DNA from: Catalimonadaceae bacterium JC749
GTDB taxonomy: Bacteria > Bacteroidota > Bacteroidia > Cytophagales > Cyclobacteriaceae
Length of the DNA: 64,000 nucleotides
Assembly: GCA_021730635.1 (NCBI GenBank)
Contig: JAJNNC010000007.1
Coordinates: forward strand, 151,100 to 215,099
Direction: 5' to 3'
Made by a program: the position numbers and the translations under genes. Positions within the stretch are counted from its first letter, which is position 1. Every line of letters starts with the position of its first letter. Shown here one piece after another: positions 46,253-55,754 of the stretch. The notes below the pieces were generated by a model that saw only the letters and a program-made list of their open reading frames with translations, was not told the origin of the DNA and made no database searches.

Positions 46253-48424
46253 ATGGATAACCAACATATCATACAAACCCTCAAGGCCTCAGCCAGCTTG
46301 TTAGGGCAGGACTACAACAGGTTTCTCTTGGAGCCGATGGAAATGGTGGGCACTACCTATACAACAGATGATATGGCGGCATTCAAGCAGGATCTCATAG
46401 AGGCAGGCAACAAGCTGCGTATTATCTATCTGGATCATAGCCAACCTGCTGATGAATTTCATTCCTTTTTGCAAGAAATAGAAATACCTGTCGTAGCTTT
46501 TGAAAAGCAGGAATATGGGTACGAACCTATTATTTTATATAAGCATAAGAGGGAGCTCAAAAGACTGGATGTGGCCACCTTGGAGAGTGCGCCCTTACCC
46601 GAAGGCCTGTTCAGCAGACTTTACCAGGACCCTGAAGGGAATATTGTTTTCTTGGGTATATTCTCCTACAAAAGCCTGGTGAGTGATACGCCCGACGACG
46701 GCGAAAAACAAGTGCATTTCACACCATTGCAGCGACTTTTCAGGCTGCTTTCAGAAGAGAAAAAAGATATTCTCTACATCTTCATATATGCTTTATTCAT
46801 TGGACTGATCAGTTTGACATTACCTTTGGGCATTCAGGCTACCATTTCATTCATTTCAGGGGGCGTGGTCTTCAGTTCTGTATATATTCTTATTGCTCTG
46901 GTCATTGTAGGGGTGCTGGCAAGTGGTGGTCTACAGGTAATGCAGATCACTCTGGTAGAATATCTGCAACGCCGTGTTTTTACCAAAGCGGCATTTGAGT
47001 TTGCTTTTCGCGTGCCTAGAATCAAAGTAGAAGCACTGACGAATTACTACGCGCCGGAACTGATCAACCGCTTTTTTGATGTATTGACCATACAAAAAGG
47101 ACTTCCCAAGCTGCTGATAGATCTTTCTGCCGGTGCTATCCAGATATTGTTTGGATTGCTGCTTCTTTCGTTTTATCACCCCTTCTTTGTCTTTTTTGGG
47201 ACGCTGCTGCTAAGCCTGCTAGCCCTGATCTTCTATATCACTGGTCCTAAAGGATTACATTCTTCTATCAAAGAATCAAAATTTAAGTATAAGGTGGTTT
47301 ATTGGCTAGAAGAGCTGGCTCGTACGATCAACTCCTTTAAGCTCTCCGGGAATACGCCGCTGCCTATTAAGAAAACAGACTATAATGTCAATAACTACCT
47401 TAAAAACAGAAAAATACATTTTAGTGTACTCATTAACCAATATATCTACTTCCTGCTTTTCAAAGCTCTGGTCACAGGGGGGTTATTAATTATAGGAACC
47501 ATGCTGGTCATACAGCGGGAAATTACCCTGGGCCAGTTCGTAGCCAGTGAGGTAGTCATCATTCTTATTCTTAACTCTGTAGAAAAGATTATCATGTACC
47601 TGGATGTGGTGTATGATATGCTGACTGCCGTAGATAAGATTGCCCATGTGACGGATCTGCCGCTGGAGAAAGGGGGGAAGTTTAATCTGCCCAAAACTTC
47701 CAGAGGATTTCAGATTGTTGTAAAAAACCTAAACTACCGCTTTCCTGGACAAGCTTCTCTGGCTTTGCAGGATGTCAACCTGGAGATAAGAAGCGGGGAA
47801 CGCATTTGCATTGCTGGGGCAGGCGGTTCGGGCAAAACAACGCTCACCAATACGATTGCCGGTCTCCATACGCAATACGAAGGCATCATTACCATCAACA
47901 CCATGTCATTGCGTGATCTCAACCTTACCAACCTCAGAGATAAGATCGGCAAAAATGTATCGCCGGAAGATATTTTCGAAGGCACTATTCTGGAAAACAT
48001 ATTACTGAACAAGCCGCAGACACAGCTGGAAGATGCCCTCTGGGCCATTCAGGAAGTAGGCATTGGAGATGAAATTCATTCGTTGCCGGAAGGACTTCAT
48101 ACGCCCATGTTAAGTGGTGGAAAAGGACTCCCTGATAGCTTAACCAATAAAATCATCTTGGCAAGATGCCTGGCGAAAAGGCCCCATCTGCTCATACTCA
48201 ATGACTTCTTTGGCAATTTTCCACATTCGGAGAGACGAAGGCTGATCTATAGTTTAATTGATCCGAAACACCTATGGACACTGATCGCAGTTTCCAACGA
48301 CGTTTCCATCATGGAAGCCTGCGACCGTGTGATTCTGATGGAAAAAGGGCATGTAAGAGCCTCAGGACCTTTTCGCGAATTGGTAGATCAAGAGGAGTTA
48401 CAGGAAATTATTCAATTAAACTAA
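46253..48424 (+). CDS. ABC exporter, fused membrane and ATPase domains, degenerate ATPase site
   Basis: A 723-residue half-transporter built like type I secretion ABC proteins. An N-terminal soluble domain (about 1-155) sits where C39-peptidase-like domains occur but shows no catalytic Cys/His motif. A membrane domain (about 170-445) precedes an ATPase domain (about 485-720). Walker A GAGGSGKTT (522-530) and LSGG (620-623) are intact. Other hallmarks are altered: the Q-loop position is Ser570, Walker B reads LLILND with Asn650 for Asp and Asp651 for catalytic Glu, and the switch His is Asn682 (AVSND). It may bind ATP but hydrolyse it poorly. It is followed by adaptor and channel genes, so together they should span both membranes. 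Confidence 0.88.
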   Translation: MDNQHIIQTLKASASLLGQDYNRFLLEPMEMVGTTYTTDDMAAFKQDLIEAGNKLRIIYLDHSQPADEFHSFLQEIEIPVVAFEKQEYGYEPIILYKHKRELKRLDVATLESAPLPEGLFSRLYQDPEGNIVFLGIFSYKSLVSDTPDDGEKQVHFTPLQRLFRLLSEEKKDILYIFIYALFIGLISLTLPLGIQATISFISGGVVFSSVYILIALVIVGVLASGGLQVMQITLVEYLQRRVFTKAAFEFAFRVPRIKVEALTNYYAPELINRFFDVLTIQKGLPKLLIDLSAGAIQILFGLLLLSFYHPFFVFFGTLLLSLLALIFYITGPKGLHSSIKESKFKYKVVYWLEELARTINSFKLSGNTPLPIKKTDYNVNNYLKNRKIHFSVLINQYIYFLLFKALVTGGLLIIGTMLVIQREITLGQFVASEVVIILILNSVEKIIMYLDVVYDMLTAVDKIAHVTDLPLEKGGKFNLPKTSRGFQIVVKNLNYRFPGQASLALQDVNLEIRSGERICIAGAGGSGKTTLTNTIAGLHTQYEGIITINTMSLRDLNLTNLRDKIGKNVSPEDIFEGTILENILLNKPQTQLEDALWAIQEVGIGDEIHSLPEGLHTPMLSGGKGLPDSLTNKIILARCLAKRPHLLILNDFFGNFPHSERRRLIYSLIDPKHLWTLIAVSNDVSIMEACDRVILMEKGHVRASGPFRELVDQEELQEIIQLN

Positions 48425-48434
48425 ACAAGCAGCT

Positions 48435-49796
48435 ATGAATGACAGGGAAGAAATAACAAGCACAGAACTTTATACATTAAAAACACTCAAAACACCCAAT
48501 GCCGGGCGCGTATTAGCGCGTTGGCTGATCGGTATTTTTCTGGTATTTCTGGTCATGCTGTTTCTCCCCTGGCAACAAAACATCAGGGGAAAAGGAAAAG
48601 TGAATGCTTTCTTACCAAGCAACCGTCCACAGACGATAGAAACAGCCATTGCCGGTAGGATTATGGGTTGGCATGTACAGGAAGGTGCCTTTGTAGAAGC
48701 AGGAGATACCATCCTTACCCTGAGTGAAATTAAGGATGCATATTTTGATCCTAACTTGCTGGTAAGAATTCAGGAACAGATAACTGCAAAAGAAAATAGT
48801 ATTACTTCTAAAAAAGACAAAGCTGAGGCTTTGGAAAAGCAGATAGAGGCTTTGAAAGAAGCTTTGCAGGTAAAAACACAACAGGCCTACAATAAACTGA
48901 CCCAGGCCAGATACAAACTGACCAGCGACAGTGTAGATTTTGAGGCGGAAAAAGTGCGTTTTGTCAACTTTGAGAATCAATACCAAAGAAACCAAAAGCT
49001 CTATGAAGCAGGCAACATTGCCCTGACCAAACTGCAGGATATAGAATCCAAATTCCAGGAAAGTAAAATGAAACTCGTTTCATCAGAAAACAAGTATCTG
49101 CAAAGTAAAGCAGAACTCATCAATGCCCGTGTGGAGGTAGCTGGCGTAGCAGCTGAGTATACAGATAAGATCAGCAAAGCGGAGTCTGACTTGAATGCAA
49201 CCTTATCAGAATTATTTGATGCAGAAGCTGAACTTTCCAAGCTGCGCAATGAATATGCAAATATGCAGATTCGGCAACAGCAGTATCAGATCATAGCACC
49301 CCAGAGTGGATATATAGTCAAAGCGTTACAGGCAGGTATTGGTGAAACGATCAAGGAGGGAGAAGCTGTCACCAGCATTCTGCCACAATCGTCAGATATT
49401 GCCGTAGAGATGTATGTCCGTGCCATGGATGTGCCCCTGCTTTCCAAAGGCAGAAAAGTAAGAATAGAATTTGACGGCTGGCCTGCCCTGCAGTTTTCCG
49501 GCTGGCCCAGTGTAGCAGTCGGTACTTTTGGCGGGATAGTCACCGTCATAGACTATGTCAATAGCGAAAGTGGAGAGTTCAGAGTGCTGGTAACCCAGGA
49601 CCCGGAAGATGAACCCTGGCCCGAACAGCTACGGTTAGGATCCGGTGCTAACAGCTGGATTATGCTGGATGATGTGCCCCTTTGGTATGAATTCTGGCGG
49701 CAGCTCAATGGTTTTCCACCCAGTTTGTATGAAAAACCGAAAACGGAAGAGCCACAGGATGGTAAATCAGAGGCGAAAGCCTTTATGATAAAATAA
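48435..49796 (+). CDS. HlyD-family periplasmic adaptor protein
   Basis: A 453-residue membrane-fusion protein that bridges the ABC exporter and the outer membrane channel. A cytoplasmic start (1-28) is followed by one membrane helix (about 29-46, RWLIGIFLVFLVMLFLPW), a first half of the lipoyl domain (ETAIAGRIMGWHVQEGAFVEAGD), a long coiled-coil hairpin (about 110-285), the second lipoyl half (APQSGYIVKALQAGIGETIKEG, about 296-317) and a beta-barrel domain. It starts 10 bases after the ABC gene and is surely in the same operon. The architecture is that of HlyD, as in protein or peptide export, rather than of a drug-efflux MacA type. Confidence 0.92.
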   Translation: MNDREEITSTELYTLKTLKTPNAGRVLARWLIGIFLVFLVMLFLPWQQNIRGKGKVNAFLPSNRPQTIETAIAGRIMGWHVQEGAFVEAGDTILTLSEIKDAYFDPNLLVRIQEQITAKENSITSKKDKAEALEKQIEALKEALQVKTQQAYNKLTQARYKLTSDSVDFEAEKVRFVNFENQYQRNQKLYEAGNIALTKLQDIESKFQESKMKLVSSENKYLQSKAELINARVEVAGVAAEYTDKISKAESDLNATLSELFDAEAELSKLRNEYANMQIRQQQYQIIAPQSGYIVKALQAGIGETIKEGEAVTSILPQSSDIAVEMYVRAMDVPLLSKGRKVRIEFDGWPALQFSGWPSVAVGTFGGIVTVIDYVNSESGEFRVLVTQDPEDEPWPEQLRLGSGANSWIMLDDVPLWYEFWRQLNGFPPSLYEKPKTEEPQDGKSEAKAFMIK

Positions 49797-49822
49797 AGAT
49801 AGCAAGAAAAACAGGTGAAGAC

Positions 49823-51280
49823 ATGAAACTAAAGTTGTTAGCCATGATCCTGGTGGCAAGTCAGATAATGCAGGCACTCAAAGCCCAACCTGATACCAGT
49901 ACCGCTGATACTACCGCAATATTTAGCTTTGAAACTTTTTACGATTTGATCCTGCGTCAGCATCCGGTGGTCAGGCAGGCGCAGCTGTTATCCCAACAGG
50001 CGGCACAGGAGCTACGGCTGGCAAAAGGAGCCTTTGATCCCAAAATAGATGCTTCCTGGCAAACCAAGAAATACCAAAATACGGTGTATTATGATCTGCT
50101 GGATGCTTCTCTGAAAGTTCCGCTGTGGTTTCCTATAGACCCTAAGATAGGAATTGAACGCCATGAAGGAGAGTACCTGAATCCAGAGCATTATATTTCA
50201 GACAAAACAGATTATAAACAACTGTATATGGGGGTGTCCATTCCTGTCGGGCAAGGCTTATTCATAGATCAGCGGAGGGCTACCTTGAAACAGGCCCGCC
50301 TGCTGCAGGACATGGCCGAAGCAGATCAGGTTAAAATGATTAACAAAATACTGCTTTCTGCTACCAAAGACTATTGGGAATGGTATTATGCTTATAACAA
50401 TTATGCACTGCTGCAACAGAGTATTGAGATTGCACAGGATATTTTTGACCGTACCCGATTAGGATTTGAATATGGTGAGGTGGCAGCCATCGACACTGTG
50501 CAGGCGTTGATATTACTACAGAAGAGGATCACAGACTTTCAGCAGGCTACTATAGAGCGCAGCCGGGCAGCCCTGACACTCTCCAACCACCTGTGGAATG
50601 AACAAGGGATGCCTTTAGCACTTCAGGATGCCGCCAGGCCAGATACCCTGCTGATAGACCTAGTCAGCCAGGAAGCCCTTGGTCATCTGCTGGAGCAGGC
50701 ACGTGCTAACCACCCAGAACTCCTGAAGCTGGAACTCAAGAACCAATCTCTTGCTATAGACCAGCGTCTGGCTAAAGAAAACCTGAAGCCTAGCCTACAG
50801 TTGGATTATGCCTTACTCAATCAACCTCTCGCAGCGAATGGGGAACAAAACGATATTCAACTGACCGATAACTACAAGATAGAAATGAACTTCTCTATCC
50901 CGTTATTTTTGAGAAAAGAACGGGCCAAAGTAGCACAGACCGAACTCAAAATACAAGACAATGCGCTGGAAAGAGTTTTCACCGAAAGAAGTATTATCAA
51001 TGATATCAACGCACAGTATGTAACTTTAAACACAACCGAAGCTATTATTGAGCAACAGCAGGAGATGGTCAATAACTACCAGCTTGTAGTTGAGGCGGAG
51101 AGATTCAATCTTGAAAACGGCGAAAGCGACTTATTTAAAATTAATGCACAGTTAGATAAGCTGATAGAGGAACAATCCAAGCTCTTTAAATTGAAAGCCA
51201 CTTATCAGAAAGATTTAGCCAGTTTATACTGGGCTGCTGGCATACCTTACCTTGGTTTACATACTTTTTCGGCAGAATAA
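49823..51280 (+). CDS. TolC-family outer membrane channel
   Basis: A 485-residue outer membrane factor with a signal peptide (about 1-22). Two repeats of the OEP pattern are visible, with long helices rich in Gln, Ala and Glu, for example FYDLILRQHPVVRQAQLLSQ (about 37) and LLEQARANHPELLKLELKNQ (about 294). They are separated by short beta-strand segments such as YMGVSIPVGQG and IEMNFSIPLF. It forms the exit duct for the exporter encoded 26 bases upstream. No substrate gene such as an RTX protein or a leader-peptide bacteriocin is seen next to the operon. Confidence 0.92.
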   Translation: MKLKLLAMILVASQIMQALKAQPDTSTADTTAIFSFETFYDLILRQHPVVRQAQLLSQQAAQELRLAKGAFDPKIDASWQTKKYQNTVYYDLLDASLKVPLWFPIDPKIGIERHEGEYLNPEHYISDKTDYKQLYMGVSIPVGQGLFIDQRRATLKQARLLQDMAEADQVKMINKILLSATKDYWEWYYAYNNYALLQQSIEIAQDIFDRTRLGFEYGEVAAIDTVQALILLQKRITDFQQATIERSRAALTLSNHLWNEQGMPLALQDAARPDTLLIDLVSQEALGHLLEQARANHPELLKLELKNQSLAIDQRLAKENLKPSLQLDYALLNQPLAANGEQNDIQLTDNYKIEMNFSIPLFLRKERAKVAQTELKIQDNALERVFTERSIINDINAQYVTLNTTEAIIEQQQEMVNNYQLVVEAERFNLENGESDLFKINAQLDKLIEEQSKLFKLKATYQKDLASLYWAAGIPYLGLHTFSAE

Positions 51281-51322
51281 CCTTCGGATAGTGTGTGAAG
51301 ATTCAGATTTTTGAAAAACGCT

Positions 51323-51820
51323 TTACTCCAGTGGCAGATGAAGCCCTTTGCTAACCGGTGGCCGTGGTGTCAGCTTATACCTTTCTATAATTCTGGCACA
51401 TGTATTCCAGCGAAGAATTGCATCATCGTTATCCGCCGCGCTGAATTTATCCGCTTTCTCAAAAGCCTCCATCGCATCTTCCAGCCACTCGTAAGCATCG
51501 TAGTTAGAATCGGGCAAGCCACGGGACAAAGCGGCTTTCGCCTGCCGTTCACGAATGATGCCTTTATAATATTCACGCTTGAAGTCATCTTTGATGCGTG
51601 GTAAAAGGGCATACGCTTCCCTTCCGGAAACGCCCTTATTAAACTGGTCCGTAAGGGTTAAGATAAACATCACCAACGCTTCCTGGTTGTCCGGATCAAC
51701 TTCCAGAATATCCCGGCAGATACTTTCCGCTTCAACGGGTTCATTCAATAAGCGGTATCTTTCCACTTTTTCCAAAGCCCGTGGGATACCTTCTTTGCTG
51801 ATAGGTTTGAGTTCAAACAT
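51323..51820 (-). CDS. small helical TPR-like protein
   Basis: A 165-residue soluble protein without a signal. Helical pairs such as RYRLLNEPVEAESICRDILE followed by VDPDNQEALVMFILTLTDQF have the spacing of tetratricopeptide repeats. A second region, YDAYEWLEDAMEAFEKADKF followed by NDDAILRWNTCARIIERY, has the same look. It lies 108 bases downstream of frdD on the same strand, so it may be the last gene of that operon or separately expressed. It is convergent with the TolC gene, with 42 bases between stops. Role unknown. Confidence 0.7.
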   Translation of the reverse strand: MFELKPISKEGIPRALEKVERYRLLNEPVEAESICRDILEVDPDNQEALVMFILTLTDQFNKGVSGREAYALLPRIKDDFKREYYKGIIRERQAKAALSRGLPDSNYDAYEWLEDAMEAFEKADKFSAADNDDAILRWNTCARIIERYKLTPRPPVSKGLHLPLE

Positions 51821-51928
51821 GGCTGCCTCTTTTAAAGATCTTTATACAAAATAATATTTTAATGACAAATTTGCAATGGCTATGGGAAAATGCCCATGAC
51901 AACAGCCATATTGGCAAACATCCTTATG

Positions 51929-52276
51929 TTAATAGCTCCCTAAAAAATAGGCAGCGAGCAAGGTGAGCACCACCGCGGACCCATAGCACAAAAAGGCGAT
52001 GAGCCTGTGCCAATGCTGAAGTTGTAACCCTTCGTGCAAGGTGAATCTGAAGCGATGTGCCCAATGGAACAGCGACAAGGAAATGAGAGCGAAAAGTAAT
52101 AACCTGCTGATCACCGGTTCTACCAACCCCGATAATGCCTCATAAGAAGGGGGGGCGACCCATCCTAAGGGTATGGCCAACCCGAAAAAGAACAACAATA
52201 CAGGCAGGAACAAAGCAGAAATAGCACCACCTGCCCCAAATAGTGACCACCAGAAAGGTTCAAAGCGAGATTTCAT
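51929..52276 (-). CDS. frdD: fumarate reductase membrane subunit D
   Basis: A 115-residue membrane anchor of quinol:fumarate reductase with three membrane helices (about 12-38, 55-76, 88-112). The N-terminal PFWWSLFGAGGAISALFLPV matches the start of E. coli FrdD closely, including FGAGG, and HRFRFTLHEGLQ corresponds to its second loop. Together with FrdC it holds the catalytic FrdAB dimer on the membrane and forms the quinone site; this subtype carries no heme. It follows frdC by 21 bases. Confidence 0.93.
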   Translation of the reverse strand: MKSRFEPFWWSLFGAGGAISALFLPVLLFFFGLAIPLGWVAPPSYEALSGLVEPVISRLLLFALISLSLFHWAHRFRFTLHEGLQLQHWHRLIAFLCYGSAVVLTLLAAYFLGSY

Positions 52277-52297
52277 GAGCCGTGTATTTTAAAGATT

Positions 52298-52699
52298 TTA
52301 CAAAAGCAGCCAGGCAATGACTACAGAAATAACAATCCAACCTGCATAATTGGAGGCGGCCACCCACACGCCGGGCACCGGCCTATCTCCTACCTTGAGC
52401 ACCATCGCTTTGGGGGCCAGATTAAACCAGGTAATACTGTGAAAAATCAATCCTATAAAAGCAATAACGTGTAAAATGATCATCACAGGTGATTGTAAAG
52501 TTTCCAGAAATGCCTGATATGCTTCTGGTCCTTTTGACAGGGCGCGGATTAAAAACAGAAGAACGATGGCAAAAAAAGCGACCGACAAGCTGGTTAATTC
52601 CCGGGTAATGAAATGAAAATGGCTCAACCGCCTGGTCCACCAAAGAATGGGCATTTTCTTCTGATAGGTTCTGGGTGCCGTGAGGTTCTGATGGTCCAT
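52298..52699 (-). CDS. frdC: fumarate reductase membrane subunit C
   Basis: A 133-residue anchor subunit with three membrane helices (about 33-52, 70-90, 110-132). It is recognisably E. coli-like: PILWWTRRLSHFHFITRELTS at the N-terminus, SKGPEAYQAFLETLQSPVMI and then TWFNLAPKAMVLKVGD. The conserved Glu of the RELT segment is in place; in E. coli FrdC this residue (Glu29) is part of the quinol site. It starts 6 bases after frdB. Confidence 0.94.
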   Translation of the reverse strand: MDHQNLTAPRTYQKKMPILWWTRRLSHFHFITRELTSLSVAFFAIVLLFLIRALSKGPEAYQAFLETLQSPVMIILHVIAFIGLIFHSITWFNLAPKAMVLKVGDRPVPGVWVAASNYAGWIVISVVIAWLLL

Positions 52700-52705
52700 T
52701 GTTCT

Positions 52706-53449
52706 TTATTTATCTTTTCCCCAGGGAAGTAACAGGTTTTTCCACCAATGGGTGGCTGTCTCTACTTTGTAGCGCTGAATAGCACCGGCCGGGTCCACAT
52801 TCTTTGGGCAAACCGCAGAGCAATCGCCCACAAAAGTACATTGCCACATACCATGATCATGGCTCAAAGCTTCCATCCGCTGCCGGTTGCCCTGATCCCG
52901 GTTGTCCATGTTATAGCGCTGGGCCAGCGCCAGGGCTGCCGGTCCCACAAAATCTGGCTCCAGACCATAGACAGGACAGGCTGCATAACATAACATGCAG
53001 TTGATACACATACTGTATGGCTTATAGTCGGCCAGTTGGGAAGGCGTCTGCAGGTATTCTTTGTCGGGCGCCTCTTCCTCTTCCCGGATAATCCAGGGCT
53101 TTACCTGTTTTAACTTATGCAGGAAGTCGCTCATATCGATGATCAGGTCTCGAACCACCGGGAAATTTTCTAGTGGCTCTATCCTGACAGGCCCCGGCGC
53201 ATACTTTTCTACAAAAGCAGCACAGGTGAGCACCGGTTTGCCATTGACCATCATGCCGCAACTGCCGCAGACACCCATCCGGCACGACCACCGGTAGGAT
53301 AAAGTGCCATCCAGCTGATCTTTAATGTAGTTGAGGGCATCTAATATCACCCAGTCTTTGTGCAACGGAACTTCATAAGACTGAAAGACAGGCTCGGACG
53401 CTTCGTCCGGACGGTACCTGAAAACTTCAAGGGTTATTGTATCTGCCAT
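52706..53449 (-). CDS. frdB: fumarate reductase iron-sulfur subunit
   Basis: A 247-residue electron-transfer subunit carrying three clusters. The [2Fe-2S] ligands are Cys56, 61, 64 and 76 ([15 protein letters not shown]). The [4Fe-4S] ligands are Cys148, 151, 154 and 214. The [3Fe-4S] ligands are Cys158, 204 and 210 ([24 protein letters not shown]). Spacing is practically that of E. coli FrdB. It links the flavin in FrdA to the quinone site in FrdCD and is translated 12 bases after frdA. Confidence 0.96.
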   Translation of the reverse strand: MADTITLEVFRYRPDEASEPVFQSYEVPLHKDWVILDALNYIKDQLDGTLSYRWSCRMGVCGSCGMMVNGKPVLTCAAFVEKYAPGPVRIEPLENFPVVRDLIIDMSDFLHKLKQVKPWIIREEEEAPDKEYLQTPSQLADYKPYSMCINCMLCYAACPVYGLEPDFVGPAALALAQRYNMDNRDQGNRQRMEALSHDHGMWQCTFVGDCSAVCPKNVDPAGAIQRYKVETATHWWKNLLLPWGKDK

Positions 53450-53461
53450 AGTTGATGCGGT

Positions 53462-55243
53462 TTATCTTCCATAAACTCTTTCGCCCGGAGCCCATCGGGT
53501 AATGGTCACCGGCTGATATTGTATTTCCGGAAAATCATTGTCTTTCCTGTAGGCCAGGCTATGAACCAGGTAGTTTTCATCATCTCGTTTCGGAAAATCG
53601 GTACGCTGATGCGATCCCCGGGATTCTTTACGATGAAGGGCTGCTTGAATCACCGCTTCCGCTACATCCAGCAGGCAGGATAATTCCAGGGCGGCAATCA
53701 GTTCGGTATTGAATGTACTGCTGTGGTCGGAGATCTGCACTCTGGTAAAACGCTCTTTCAAAGCCTGAATCTCTTTCTGTGACTGCAGCAGCGAATCCTC
53801 CGTCCGGTAGATACCAGCCCCGCCCTCCATAGCATTATGCATTTCTTTCCTGATGGTTGCTATTTTTTCAGTACCTCCCTCTTTCTTTAGAAACTGCTGT
53901 TCCAGTCGACGCACTTCATCAGCGTATAATGCCTTGATCGTGTTGCCCGCGCTACCTTGGAAGCCTCCGTTCTGGAAACCTCCGTTTTGGGAAGCCGCAA
54001 AAGTGGCAGCTGCTTTTCCCGCCCTGGCACCAAAGACCAAAAGTTCAGTCAGGGAATTTGATCCCAGGCGGTTGGCCCCATTTACGCTTACACAGGCACA
54101 TTCACCAGCGGCATACAAGCCTTTCAGAGGGGTAGCCCCATGAATATCCGTATGGATACCGCCCATCATGTAATGCACCACAGGCCGCACCGGAATCATT
54201 TCTTTGATGGGGTCCAGGTTCTCGTACTTCAGACAAAGCTCTCGCACGAAAGGCAACTTGGTGTTGATGATCTTTTCTCCCAGATGGCGTATATCCAGGT
54301 GTACATAATGGCCATAAGGGCCTTGGAGCGTACGTCCCTTTTCCTGTTCTTTGATAAAAGCCTGAGAAAGCCGGTCACGGGGGCCCAGTTCCATTGAGCG
54401 CAGCACCGGTTTAGGCTCCGGTTTGCCCAGGTCATAATCCTGCAGATAACGGTATCCATCTTTGTTGAGCAGATATCCTCCTTCAGCCCGCGTAGCCTCA
54501 GTGATAAGAATACCCGTAAAAGGAAGCCCGGTCGGATGATACTGCACAAACTCCATATCTTTCAGGGGAACACCGGCACGGTAAGCCAGCGCCATGCCAT
54601 CGCCGGTTTTAATATTGGCGTTGGTGGTGAAGGGAAACACCCTGCCGGCGCCTCCGGTACAAATAATGACCGCCTTGGCTATCACAGCCTGAATTTTTCC
54701 GGTAGCCATTTCTATGGCTACGGTACCCACACAACGGCCGTCATCTACCAGCAGGCTAGTGGCAAACCACTCATCGAACCGCAATACTTTGTCATGCTTT
54801 AGGGATGTCTGAAAAAGGGTGTGAAGCATATGAAAGCCCGTCTTATCGGCCGCAAACCAGGTACGTTTGTTCTTCATGCCGCCAAAAGGGCGTACTGCTA
54901 CCTTTCCATTCTCTTCCCGACTCCAGGGGCAGCCCCAGTGCTCCATACGGATCATTTCCTGGGGGGCTTCCTGCACAAAAAGCTCCACAGCATCCTGGTC
55001 GCACATCCAGTCACCACCCGAGATGGTATCATAGGCATGATGGTCGAGGGAGTCGTTTTCTTTGATGACAGCGGCAGCCCCTCCTTCAGCCGAAACTGTA
55101 TGGCTGCGCATAGGATAGACCTTGCTGATAAGGCCAATAGAGAGATCAGGATTAGCCTCAGCGACAGCAATAGCTGCCCGTAAGCCGGCACCTCCGGCAC
55201 CGATGATGAGTACATCACATGTTTGCGGAGCAGGGTTTGTCAT
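53462..55243 (-). CDS. frdA: fumarate reductase flavoprotein subunit
   Basis: Catalytic subunit, 593 residues, that reduces fumarate to succinate in anaerobic respiration and can also run in reverse. The FAD fold [12 protein letters not shown] lies at 16-27. His48 in [11 protein letters not shown] is the covalent flavin attachment residue. The substrate region HPTGLP and the active-site Arg in the [10 protein letters not shown] area are present. Similarity to E. coli FrdA is evident throughout ([37 protein letters not shown] read in pieces). A surface loop near residue 419-433 has a doubled QNGGF unit. It heads frdABCD. Confidence 0.96.
   Translation of the reverse strand: MTNPAPQTCDVLIIGAGGAGLRAAIAVAEANPDLSIGLISKVYPMRSHTVSAEGGAAAVIKENDSLDHHAYDTISGGDWMCDQDAVELFVQEAPQEMIRMEHWGCPWSREENGKVAVRPFGGMKNKRTWFAADKTGFHMLHTLFQTSLKHDKVLRFDEWFATSLLVDDGRCVGTVAIEMATGKIQAVIAKAVIICTGGAGRVFPFTTNANIKTGDGMALAYRAGVPLKDMEFVQYHPTGLPFTGILITEATRAEGGYLLNKDGYRYLQDYDLGKPEPKPVLRSMELGPRDRLSQAFIKEQEKGRTLQGPYGHYVHLDIRHLGEKIINTKLPFVRELCLKYENLDPIKEMIPVRPVVHYMMGGIHTDIHGATPLKGLYAAGECACVSVNGANRLGSNSLTELLVFGARAGKAAATFAASQNGGFQNGGFQGSAGNTIKALYADEVRRLEQQFLKKEGGTEKIATIRKEMHNAMEGGAGIYRTEDSLLQSQKEIQALKERFTRVQISDHSSTFNTELIAALELSCLLDVAEAVIQAALHRKESRGSHQRTDFPKRDDENYLVHSLAYRKDNDFPEIQYQPVTITRWAPGERVYGR
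53960..53989 (-). repeat. two-copy 15-bp tandem repeat inside frdA
   Basis: GAAGCCTCCGTTCTG and GAAACCTCCGTTTTG (plus strand) differ at two positions and encode QNGGF twice. The place corresponds to a variable, glycine- and asparagine-rich surface loop in FrdA homologues. Confidence 0.9.
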
Positions 55244-55754
55244 AGTAGGGGTAGTTTTAGGTTTCCCGCACTCCAGTCTTAACTACTACAATGACAATAT
55301 ATACATTTTTTTTTATTGTTGGTCAATCGTTTGACTTTATCGAAGCTACTTCCCCTATCACAGGATATATCCTTGAGTAGGGCGAATATCTTTTCATACC
55401 ACAGCAATGCCCCTCAACCCCAGACTTCACCCTATTCATTGGAGGCTTTTCCAGCATGGCACTTACCAGATGTAACAAGAATACCAGGATTTGATACATG
55501 CATGCTAGCCCAATACGAGTGATTCTTTGTAGGTTTAAACCGTAAAGTCTGCCAGGAGAGATACAGGGTCTTATCATTGATTTTACACCTGAGTATGTAG
55601 ATAGTTTTAAGTATGAAGAAACTCCGGATCATCATGGTCCGGAGTTTCTATTTTATTGCTCCAGGATGGTGTAAGAAGCTCAAATGCTTATGCTCCTGGA
55701 GAATACGCGACAGTGAGTACTATATTGATGTGATGTTACACTTGATGCGTGCTG
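55244..55754. other. 511-base intergenic region upstream of frdA
   Basis: Between the frdA start and the stop of the second hybrid regulator. It includes an AT-rich stretch at 55295-55325 that could hold the frd promoter, short open frames up to about 84 codons with no recognisable relatives, and a strong plus-strand terminator at 55618-55655 with no gene in front of it. No FNR- or other known operator was identified by eye. Confidence 0.5.
55618..55655 (+). terminator. orphan intrinsic terminator on the plus strand
   Basis: GAAACTCCGGA (55618-55628) pairs perfectly with TCCGGAGTTTC (55638-55648). Two inner pairs extend the stem to 13 bp around an ATCAT loop, and TATTTTATT follows. No plus-strand gene precedes it, so it may end a small RNA or be left from a lost gene. 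Confidence 0.65.

Noticed and set aside
46253-46720. N-terminal domain of the ABC protein as an active C39 peptidase that would mark a bacteriocin exporter
   Set aside because: No Cys near the start followed by the expected His and Asp motifs, and no double-glycine leader peptide gene nearby.
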